Shown one piece after another: positions 1 to 5,122 of a stretch of DNA of 5,122 nt (position 1 is its first letter; every line of letters starts with the position of its first letter). Position numbers and translations under genes: made by a program. The notes beneath the pieces are model-generated. The model was not told where the DNA came from. It did not search any database and was given only the letters and a program-made list of their open reading frames with translations. The DNA is taken from positions 1-5,122 of the forward strand of contig PWNW01000359.1 in the NCBI GenBank assembly GCA_003557605.1, read 5' to 3'. The DNA comes from Spirochaetaceae bacterium (GTDB taxonomy: Bacteria > Spirochaetota > Spirochaetia > PWKH01).

Positions 1-1012
1 CCAAGTCAACCAGGCTGGTAAGGTAATACCGGGTTTCCCGGGACACTGCCTGGGTCACGGTATGGACACACTGCTTCTCAACACACAGCACCGAGCGCAG
101 TCCATCCCATCCGGCAAACTCGGTGGAAAGCAGCAGCTGGGGAATGCGCTGGAGATAATACCTGCGGGTCTCCACTTGGTTATGGGCCTTCTCAACAGAA
201 GTGATGCACTGGTCCGGCTCACAGCGCATCCGGGCCTTGGCCGATTCATCAAACAGCTCCCGGGCAACGTCATGCTTGAACTGCTGATTCCCCTTGAGCC
301 CGATGAGAAAATCCCCTCCCTGCCGATGAATGATGCAGACCGTCTTCTGCTGCGCATGCAGCGCATCAGCAGTCACAATGGTGTCCGTGAGCTGCATGGC
401 CGCCAGTACCGCCTGTGCATGAGGAATCTCATTATGCTTCTGGGCTATGGGAAGGGAATACAGGCATACATCATGGGTCTGATCATAGACATTCAGCAGC
501 TGCAGATTCTTCACTTCCTTTGCAGTCCCATACAGCCGTCCGCTTCCGCACAGCTCTTTGCCGTCTATGTTGATGATCCGCAAATCCTCTACAGGGATCC
601 CCAGAGCGTTCGCCACTGCGGCCGCACTCTCAAGAAACACCTCCACTAACAAGGTGTTCAGCACCGACCCTTCCAGTCCGCCAATCACCCTGCGGAAGGT
701 GTCATGGGACGCAAGCGGCTTGCGCTTCATCAGACGCTTGTACAGCACCTTCTGCTCCTTCCAGAAATCTTCCATCTCCGTATACCCTTCAGCTCCTCCC
801 AGCATCGCTAAAAACGCCAGCAGCAGGATGTCCTTCAATTCATAGGTGATCATATGCTGCTTGCGAAAATCAGGCACCTGCGCCATAATCCGCAGCAGCT
901 TCTTAATCACCTTCATGGGAATGCCTTCCACCATGACTGTTCGTTCATGAGTGTCAAAGTATTCTTCAATCTGCATCATCAGCGATGAGAGCTTCTTGAA
1001 CTGATCTGCCAT
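1..1012 (-). CDS. ISAs1-family (H-repeat type) DDE transposase, C-terminus cut off by window edge
   Basis: This frame is open from ATG at 1012 to the window edge, giving 337 residues without a stop. It should catalyse movement of the surrounding insertion sequence. Residues 40-125 look like the DDE_Tnp_1-associated N-terminal domain (VPDFRKQH, then DILLLAFLAMLGGAEGYTEM, then ASHDTFRRVIGGLE). The catalytic RNase H-like core follows: first Asp in INIDGKEL (D150), second Asp in VTADALHAQ (D216), then the family-typical FLIGLKGNQ near 236-243 and RYYLTSL near 328-334. In ISAs1 transposases the catalytic Glu lies shortly after that last motif, so it should fall just outside the window. The start follows the upstream stop by one base. 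GGAG and GGAGGT ribosome-binding sequences lie 4 and 8 bases upstream, which implies translational coupling. No frameshift or internal stop is seen, so the copy looks intact as far as visible. Open reading frames on the opposite strand here are shadows. Confidence 0.9.
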   Translation of the reverse strand, partial: MADQFKKLSSLMMQIEEYFDTHERTVMVEGIPMKVIKKLLRIMAQVPDFRKQHMITYELKDILLLAFLAMLGGAEGYTEMEDFWKEQKVLYKRLMKRKPLASHDTFRRVIGGLEGSVLNTLLVEVFLESAAAVANALGIPVEDLRIINIDGKELCGSGRLYGTAKEVKNLQLLNVYDQTHDVCLYSLPIAQKHNEIPHAQAVLAAMQLTDTIVTADALHAQQKTVCIIHRQGGDFLIGLKGNQQFKHDVARELFDESAKARMRCEPDQCITSVEKAHNQVETRRYYLQRIPQLLLSTEFAGWDGLRSVLCVEKQCVHTVTQAVSRETRYYLTSLVDL

Positions 1013-1013
1013 A

Positions 1014-1634
1014 TTACTCCACCTCCCATAGTACCTGACGATCATCTGCCCACTGCTGCAGCAGCTCAGGCACTTCAGAGACAATCCATTGATTATTGAC
1101 ACGCACCAGATAGACCCTTCGTGCCAAATCCAGCATCACCTCAGTACGTCCTGCCCACAGCTGACGAAACTGATCGTGGACCATCAGCTCCATCCGATTC
1201 GCCAGCTGCTGCTGTTCATCAGGCAGCACAGCAGGCAACTGCAGGTCAGGAAACCTCACCTGCAGCCAAGTCCCCTCATGCCCCTGGGGTGACCACCTGC
1301 CGGCAGCCGCCTGCATCAGCACCACAGCAGTCATGACCCGGACATCTGCCCCATAGCGTCGGGAAACCCGGTCTACCAGCGGAGCGCAGAACCGGTACCC
1401 CAGGTAATACACCCCATACGCATACACCTGCACTCCGGGACGCACCGAGGGAGTCGGCTCTATGAGTCCGTGTTCTTCAGTAATTTGGCCGAGATATGCA
1501 TCAAACTTGAGTACGGGATAGGGTTTTCCTTTCACTCGTTCACTGTGACCGCGGTAGAGATAGTACTTATCTCCCCGTTTCTGTACGTAGGTCCCCTTGA
1601 CTTTATGTCGGGTGACCCATGGCGGATAGGGCAT
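1014..1634 (-). CDS. Insertion-sequence accessory protein, 206 aa, upstream of the transposase
   Basis: I do not recognise a named family with certainty. Residues 13-58 (KGTYVQKRGDKYYLYRGHSE, then YPVLKFDAYLGQITEEHGLI) resemble the N-terminal segment of larger IS1634/IS4-type transposases, which reads roughly K.G..YYLY...YLG.IT..G. Residues 66-112 (VQVYAYGVYYLGYRF onward) could match the YGA-type segment that follows it in those proteins. No DDE triad is present, so it is not a transposase by itself. It may be a detached DNA-binding or regulatory module working with the transposase encoded one base downstream; that role is inference. The frame also opens at TTG (1658), but ATG at 1634 is preferred because GAGGT lies six bases upstream and the TTG would sit almost at the predicted transcript start. 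There is no signal peptide or membrane segment. Tryptophans and glutamines are frequent towards the C-terminus. Confidence 0.8.
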   Translation of the reverse strand: MPYPPWVTRHKVKGTYVQKRGDKYYLYRGHSERVKGKPYPVLKFDAYLGQITEEHGLIEPTPSVRPGVQVYAYGVYYLGYRFCAPLVDRVSRRYGADVRVMTAVVLMQAAAGRWSPQGHEGTWLQVRFPDLQLPAVLPDEQQQLANRMELMVHDQFRQLWAGRTEVMLDLARRVYLVRVNNQWIVSEVPELLQQWADDRQVLWEVE

Positions 1635-1640
1635 GGAGAT

Positions 1641-1645
1641 ACCTC
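1641..1645 (-). promoter_or_regulatory. Ribosome binding site of the IS accessory gene
   Basis: GAGGT on the minus strand lies six bases before ATG at 1634. It supports that start over the in-frame TTG at 1658, which has no comparable upstream sequence. Confidence 0.55.
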
Positions 1646-1669
1646 GAAGTATTAACAACTACTTAATAC

Positions 1670-1729
1670 ATAATATCTCAATAAGCCTCCCAGCGCAAGC
1701 AGCCGACACAGTTTTTTTTTCGGTTTTTT
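1670..1729 (-). promoter_or_regulatory. Sigma-70-like promoter of the insertion sequence with upstream A-tracts
   Basis: On the minus strand TTGCGC (1693-1698) and TATTAT (1670-1675) are separated by exactly 17 bases, giving 4/6 and 5/6 matches to the -35 and -10 consensus. The transcript would begin near 1662, leaving about 28 bases before the ATG at 1634. Directly upstream of the -35 are A6 (1724-1729) and A9 (1712-1720), whose centres are about one helical turn apart. They resemble an UP element or intrinsically bent DNA. The promoter would make the element self-sufficient after landing downstream of feoB. Confidence 0.55.
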
Positions 1730-1784
1730 CAGCTAATTGGTTCTTATTGGGCTAGTTACTGTTTGTTGATGCGTTAGTCCTGGT

Positions 1785-1832
1785 AAAAAAATATTAAAAC
1801 AGGATGGAGCCTATCTGTGCGGCAAGGCCTCC
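1785..1832 (-). terminator. Possible intrinsic terminator overlapping the feoB 3' end
   Basis: On the minus strand GGAG-G-CCT (1825-1832) can pair with AGGCTCC (1806-1812), a seven-pair stem with one bulged G and a 12-base loop. T-rich sequence follows: TTTT at the stop codon, then T7 at 1785-1791. The stem lies inside the last feoB codons, and the spacing between stem and main T-run is longer than ideal, so termination may be weak. No better candidate lies between feoB and the insertion sequence. Confidence 0.3.
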
Positions 1833-3596
1833 GATCAGAAAAGCTGTTGAGCTGGTGCCCAGAAGAATCAGCAGGGCAGTTCGTATATTGAATTCCTTTG
1901 CGGTGGAGACAACCACGGCAATGCAGGGAACATAGAACAGTCCCACAAGCGCACCGGTGAACAGCTGCAGTCCCGTGAGATCCATATCTAGGAGAGGGAG
2001 AATGGAGAGCTCCCGGCGCATGATGCCGAGGACCAGGGGAACAGCCGCTTCTTCGGGGAGCTTCAGCCAGCCGGTTACCAGGGGTGAAAGGATACGGCCG
2101 AATACTGCCATAATGCCGGTCTCGTAAAGCAGTGATGCGATGCCTACTGCACCGATCATGGGCAGGGCCCCGTCTGTGATGTACCGTCTGCTGCGGGCGG
2201 CAAGTTTTTTCCCCAGCACCTTCGGCCTCGGGGGAAGCAGCTCGGGAAGTTCAATTACCATAGCCGGCAGCGGGCCATGGAGCAGTTTTTCCAGCAGGAC
2301 TCCGGTGGTGACCGCTGCAATGAGGGAGAACAGCACCATACCTGCCACCACCATGACGGACTGCTCCGCCAGGAGGGTGACAATTGCCCCGGTCTGGGAG
2401 ACGCAGGGGATGGTCAGACAGATAATGGAAACGGCAATGAGACGCTCCTTTCGTGTGTTCAGTGCCCGGGTGGCCATGATGGCAGGAATAGCGCAGCCGT
2501 ACCCAAGCAGCAGGGGAATAATACTTCCCCCCGACATGCCGAGACGGTTGAAAATACCGTCGAGCAGGGCCCCGAGCCTTGGGAGATAACCGCTGTCCTC
2601 AAGTATCGCCATGGCAAGGTAGAATGATATTACGTAAGGAAATACCAAAGTGAAGGGCCATTCAATACCCTTGATGAGAAAACCGTAGTCACCGATCAGG
2701 ATGCGCTGCAGCATGCCGGGCTGCAGAATCGATTCCACCGCAGTAATGATGAAGGGGAATACATATCCCCGGAATATCGGCAGCAGGATGAACTGCCTGA
2801 GTCCCATTCCGACACCTACTACCAGGCCGAATGATGCCAGCAGGATCAGCAGCGCAGCAGGAAGTCCCGGCCATGGCCTGGTCAGCAGATCTCCTGGTGT
2901 GCTGCCCTGGTCAGGGTGGTGGTCCTTATGGGCAACCCGTGATGCCAGGTCCTCTGCATGCTTCCATCGCTGCAGGGGATCAGTGCTCTGCACTCCGGAA
3001 ACCTGGTTTTGGCCGTTTCCAAAGAGGGTTTCATCAAGGGCCTGTTTCAGTTCTTCTGTGCCGTACCCGGTGGGTGCAATGGTTGGGATGACCGGGATGC
3101 CGAGGATCTGTGAGAGTTTGTCATGGTGGATATGAATGCCCTTCTTTTTTGCAATATCAACCCGGTTGAGCGCCGCAACGACCGGCAGCTGGTAGTCCAT
3201 AATGTAGGACAGCAGGTGGAGGCTGCTTTCCAGGTTTGCCGCATAAAGCACACAGAGCACCGCAGAGGGTTTTCCCGGTGCATATGCAGACTGGGGACCG
3301 CAGTGGGATGATCCCCGTTTGATTTCATGCTTGTCGGCGGTCGGATGGGTGAGCATCTCTACTGCCACTTTCTCCGCCTCGTTTGATGCCTCCAGGGTAT
3401 AGGTCCCGGGGACATCAATCAGCAGCGCTTCTTTGCTTAGACCTCGAAATGCCCCAGTGGAGTATTCCACCGTGGTGCCGATATAATTTGCGCAGCTTAC
3501 CTCCATGCCGGTGAAGTGGTTGAACAAGACGCTTTTGCCGACATTGGGGGGCCCAATCAGGAGGACCGATGCCTGAAACCTGGAATCATGGCTCAC
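1794..3596 (-). CDS. feoB: FeoB-type ferrous iron transporter with N-terminal G domain
   Basis: Predicted inner-membrane Fe(II) uptake protein of 600 residues, shorter than the usual 700-800. The N-terminal G domain shows G1 GPPNVGKS (15-22), the G2 region NYIGTTVE (37-44), G3 DVPG (61-64) and G4 NRVD (144-147). An insertion of about 20 residues (roughly 87-109, containing HEIKRGSSHCG) separates G3 from G4. A helical linker with HKDHHPDQ (223-230) leads into membrane segments from about 244. The gate motifs differ from E. coli FeoB: GYGCAIPAI (365-373), IPCVSQTG (396-403), GIMRREL (524-530) and FYVPCIA (554-560). Cysteines are kept at 368, 398 and 558. This matches the FeoB class with PCSAQ and RRD-type motifs seen in many anaerobes. 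The start is GTG and overlaps the previous stop as GTGA, so translation is probably coupled. No other Met lies before the P-loop. Metal specificity cannot be read from sequence. Confidence 0.93.
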   Translation of the reverse strand: MSHDSRFQASVLLIGPPNVGKSVLFNHFTGMEVSCANYIGTTVEYSTGAFRGLSKEALLIDVPGTYTLEASNEAEKVAVEMLTHPTADKHEIKRGSSHCGPQSAYAPGKPSAVLCVLYAANLESSLHLLSYIMDYQLPVVAALNRVDIAKKKGIHIHHDKLSQILGIPVIPTIAPTGYGTEELKQALDETLFGNGQNQVSGVQSTDPLQRWKHAEDLASRVAHKDHHPDQGSTPGDLLTRPWPGLPAALLILLASFGLVVGVGMGLRQFILLPIFRGYVFPFIITAVESILQPGMLQRILIGDYGFLIKGIEWPFTLVFPYVISFYLAMAILEDSGYLPRLGALLDGIFNRLGMSGGSIIPLLLGYGCAIPAIMATRALNTRKERLIAVSIICLTIPCVSQTGAIVTLLAEQSVMVVAGMVLFSLIAAVTTGVLLEKLLHGPLPAMVIELPELLPPRPKVLGKKLAARSRRYITDGALPMIGAVGIASLLYETGIMAVFGRILSPLVTGWLKLPEEAAVPLVLGIMRRELSILPLLDMDLTGLQLFTGALVGLFYVPCIAVVVSTAKEFNIRTALLILLGTSSTAFLIGGLAAQIGSILF

Positions 3597-4444
3597 TGCT
3601 GCACCGTCCTTATGATCTGTGCCGGTATGATATGTATGTGCTGGGCCAGGGAGCGATGAACAGCACTGCTGCGGCCGTCGACAGAGACAACTACGGGTCC
3701 GTCAAACATGCATCTTCCTGAAACCGTAATATGTTTTCCCTGCCTGATGCCCAGGGGAGAAAGCTGGGGATGGTCAGGAACATGGGCAATAACCCCGGAT
3801 GCCCCCGGATAGAGTTCCGAGAGCGGCATTTCTTCGTTTATTTCCTGTTTCCGTATAATGATGCTCTCCTTGCCGAGAAACTGGCGGACAACCTTCTGCT
3901 GTACCGGCTGGCGGCATCGTCCGTACCACAGCCGCAGCCATCCCCTGGGATTTCGATACACCAGGACAGACTCATCAGTCATGTCCCTGAGAAGCCTTGG
4001 AATAATTTCATCCTTCGGGGATACATGGAGGGACACCCAGATCCCGTCAAACTCCTTCACGTCGACTTCAATACCGTCCATGTGCAGCACCTGAATACGT
4101 GCATCAAGTCCTGCTGCCGCTGCGGCACGCCGTGCTTCTTCAACAGCCTGGGGGTCAATATCGACGGCGGTGACGTATGCTCCTGCCTGGGCCAGTTCAA
4201 AGGAGGTGAAGGGCATCGGGCCGCACCCGATATGAAGCACCTTTGCATTGCTTTTCAGTCCTGCGGCAGCTGCTTCGCTTCGCACCAGATTGTGGTAAAA
4301 TATCCTCTTATACTTCCTGGCAAAAAAGGAGTGCTTCGAGCTCATATGCTCAAAGAACTTAACAGCAGACAAAGCGGGAGTGTTCACATCCCTGAAAGAT
4401 CTTCGTCGCCTTCGCTGCCTGCGGGGGCCTCTGCTGCCATGCAT
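3593..4444 (-). CDS. Nicotianamine synthase-like domain fused to a FeoA domain
   Basis: This is a 283-residue two-domain protein. After an Arg-rich start (residues 8-15), residues about 40-195 form a SAM-binding Rossmann domain resembling nicotianamine synthase: HIGCGPMPFTS (71-81), acidic motif VDIDPQA (94-100), and VYRNPRGWLRLWYG (162-175), which parallels the LRSAHG...Y segment of NAS. NAS enzymes transfer aminocarboxypropyl groups from SAM to build metal chelators. E57 in LVRSEAA is in the place where NAS proteins carry a conserved catalytic Glu (tentative). Residues about 206-272 are FeoA-like: MPLSELYPG, then LGIRQGK (231-237), then GPVVVSVDG (249-257) and AQHIHI. FeoA is an SH3-like partner of FeoB, encoded next. 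The frame extends upstream to ATG 4525, overlapping the previous gene, but AAGGAGG five bases before ATG 4444 makes that start far more likely. A generic methyltransferase remains possible for the first domain. Confidence 0.85.
   Translation of the reverse strand: MHGSRGPRRQRRRRRSFRDVNTPALSAVKFFEHMSSKHSFFARKYKRIFYHNLVRSEAAAAGLKSNAKVLHIGCGPMPFTSFELAQAGAYVTAVDIDPQAVEEARRAAAAAGLDARIQVLHMDGIEVDVKEFDGIWVSLHVSPKDEIIPRLLRDMTDESVLVYRNPRGWLRLWYGRCRQPVQQKVVRQFLGKESIIIRKQEINEEMPLSELYPGASGVIAHVPDHPQLSPLGIRQGKHITVSGRCMFDGPVVVSVDGRSSAVHRSLAQHIHIIPAQIIRTVQQ
3629..3829 (-). other. FeoA (SH3-like) domain within the fusion gene
   Basis: This segment encodes residues 206-272 of the fusion protein. It follows the FeoA pattern: an opening LSEL.PG, a central LG..QG turn, and closing GPV.V.V.G strands followed by an HI strand. 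It is the right size for a complete FeoA (about 70 residues), and no separate feoA is visible. The domain is continuous with the NAS-like part, with no stop or frameshift between them. Confidence 0.8.
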
Positions 4445-4449
4445 TGGAT

Positions 4450-4456
4450 CCTCCTT
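4450..4456 (-). promoter_or_regulatory. Strong Shine-Dalgarno setting the start of the NAS-FeoA fusion gene
   Basis: AAGGAGG on the minus strand stands five bases before ATG 4444. It is the strongest ribosome binding site in the window. It argues against the in-frame ATG at 4525 that overlaps the upstream gene. The fusion protein may therefore be translated at a higher rate than its neighbours. Confidence 0.75.
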
Positions 4457-4482
4457 GTATGAGCAGCCGGATGCATGTATAT

Positions 4483-4498
4483 ATCCAGTTTCCTGGAT
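4483..4498 (-). other. Perfect 6-bp hairpin with GAAA tetraloop in the 77-base gap between the two NAS-like genes
   Basis: The transcript reads ATCCAG-GAAA-CTGGAT, a perfect stem closed by a GNRA-type loop. It lies in the leader just upstream of the strong ribosome binding site of the fusion gene. No T-run follows, so it is not a terminator. It could stabilise or process the mRNA or modulate translation. A stem this short can also arise by chance. Confidence 0.4.
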
Positions 4499-4521
4499 CG
4501 GCGTGGAGGGGGAACATGTCT

Positions 4522-5103
4522 TCATGATGCAGCCTCCAGGATGTGCATGTGCTCCGGCATCCGGGTATAGAGCACCGAACTCATAAACGTCTTCATATGC
4601 TGCATGACCTCAGCTGAAATTGGGTAGCCGTCTGGAAGCATGTCATATTGGGAATGCAGATGCGCCTGGGGCCGTCTGACGATAATCCGGACATCCTCAG
4701 TCCCATGGGCAAGCAGATGGGCAAGCACAGACTTCTTCGGTCTGACCTGCAGGGCTGTCACCGCTGAAGTGAAGTTCCTGCATTCAGTCTGTTCCCCCGG
4801 GGCATGCTCGAAGGTGATCTTGTGACCCAGACCAAAGGATTCAGCGCATCTTCTGGCACATGCGGCGGCCTGGGGGTCAATATCAACGGCATGGACATGG
4901 GCTCCGGTACGTTCTGCAATGTACAGGGCAGTGAAGGGAACCGCCCCGCACCCGATATTCAGCACCAGGTCATCTTCTGTAATTCCAGCAAGGTCAATTT
5001 CCCGTTCCAGGACCGAGGCATAGGGGAGTGAGTACAGCCTCACGGCCCAGGGAAACCGGGAGCACCATTTTTCAAGTCTCGCAACAGCAGGGGGGATTAT
5101 CAT
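4522..5103 (-). CDS. Nicotianamine synthase-like SAM-binding protein, 193 aa
   Basis: First visible gene of the operon. It is a paralogue of the NAS-like domain encoded next. Shared features are E35 in VLEREIDLAG, the glycine motif LNIGCGAVPFTA (48-59), VDIDPQA (73-79), a strand ending ALQVRPKKS (117-125) and an Arg strand VRRPQAHLHSQYDML (142-156), which aligns with VYRNPRGWLRLWYG of the neighbour. The GCG.VPFTA form and the following DIDP are closer to nicotianamine synthase-like proteins than to ordinary methyltransferases, though a methyltransferase cannot be excluded. The protein is cytoplasmic, with no signal peptide or membrane segment. It lacks the FeoA extension and ends about 40 residues after the Arg strand, so it is short for a NAS (usually about 260-320 residues). 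It might be a regulatory or subunit partner of the fusion protein. The ATG start has GAAAGGT about 8 bases upstream. The promoter lies beyond the window. Confidence 0.85.
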   Translation of the reverse strand: MIIPPAVARLEKWCSRFPWAVRLYSLPYASVLEREIDLAGITEDDLVLNIGCGAVPFTALYIAERTGAHVHAVDIDPQAAACARRCAESFGLGHKITFEHAPGEQTECRNFTSAVTALQVRPKKSVLAHLLAHGTEDVRIIVRRPQAHLHSQYDMLPDGYPISAEVMQHMKTFMSSVLYTRMPEHMHILEAAS

Positions 5104-5111
5104 AGGGGGTG

Positions 5112-5118
5112 ACCTTTC
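5112..5118 (-). promoter_or_regulatory. Ribosome binding site of the first NAS-like gene
   Basis: GAAAGGT on the minus strand lies eight bases before ATG 5103 and supports that start. The window ends four bases upstream, so no promoter can be judged. Confidence 0.45.
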
Positions 5119-5122
5119 AAAG

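Larger units (their letters stand above)
1..1783 (-). mobile_element. ISAs1-like insertion sequence with two genes, partial
   Basis: The element contains the accessory gene and the transposase in one transcription unit reading leftwards. The left part of the window is inside the element, so its far end, terminal repeat and target duplication cannot be seen. The near end must lie between the accessory gene start and the end of feoB. A plausible outer edge on the minus strand is the CAGGACTAACGCATC at 1769-1783, just after the T-run that follows feoB. This is a guess from position and from the CAG-like start common in such ends. The boundary could be off by up to about 100 bases. Confidence 0.55.

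Noticed and set aside
55..366. 103-residue minus-strand open frame
   Set aside because: Another frame inside the transposase gene. Its Arg/Ser-rich composition is typical of a shadow frame.
62..649. 195-residue plus-strand open frame at the left end
   Set aside because: It lies antisense to the transposase, whose minus-strand frame is open across the whole stretch and carries recognisable catalytic motifs. The plus-strand protein has no domain-like pattern.
1635..1658. TTG start of the IS accessory gene at 1658
   Set aside because: It lies about four bases from the predicted transcript start, with no room for a ribosome binding site. ATG 1634 has GAGGT at good spacing.
1711..1730. T-runs on the plus strand read as a terminator
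   Set aside because: No GC-rich stem precedes them and no plus-strand gene approaches this point. They are better read as A-tracts upstream of the minus-strand promoter.
2140..2627. Plus-strand open frames of 149 and 116 residues inside feoB
   Set aside because: Both are antisense shadows of conserved FeoB membrane segments and show no coding features of their own.
3731..4462. 243-residue plus-strand open frame
   Set aside because: Antisense to the NAS-FeoA fusion gene, which has clear domain motifs, a strong ribosome binding site and overlaps feoB.
4445..4525. 27-residue N-terminal extension of the fusion gene from ATG 4525
   Set aside because: The sequence looks random, and the AAGGAGG site before ATG 4444 is much the better start. 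Kept only as a possible minor isoform.

Overview
The window carries two blocks, both transcribed on the minus strand. The organism is probably a bacterium with moderately high GC content. The style of the insertion sequence and the class of FeoB would fit an anaerobe such as a spirochaete or a sulfate reducer, but nothing here fixes the taxon.

Right block (about 5103 down to 1794): a compact metal-related operon of three genes. The first encodes a 193-residue SAM-binding protein that resembles nicotianamine synthase (NAS). The second encodes a paralogous NAS-like domain that continues, in the same reading frame, into a C-terminal FeoA domain. The third encodes a 600-residue FeoB-type ferrous iron transporter. 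The second gene overlaps feoB by four bases (GTGA), and feoB starts at GTG. There is no separate feoA in the window, so the fused domain is the only visible candidate for the FeoA partner of this FeoB. The working model is that enzymes resembling metallophore synthases are made together with, and perhaps tethered to, an iron channel. The family assignments come from motif reading, and the functional link is inference. The operon promoter lies beyond the right edge.

Left block (about 1783 down to 1): an insertion sequence of ISAs1 (H-repeat) type, cut off by the left edge. It has two translationally coupled genes. The first encodes a 206-residue accessory protein. The second starts one base after its stop codon and encodes a DDE transposase that is open to base 1; two of the three catalytic acidic residues are in view. 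A good sigma-70-like promoter with phased A-tracts lies just upstream. The element sits immediately downstream of feoB, and a weak possible terminator overlaps the feoB stop codon.

There are no RNA genes or CRISPR arrays, and no gene-free stretch exceeds about 160 bases.
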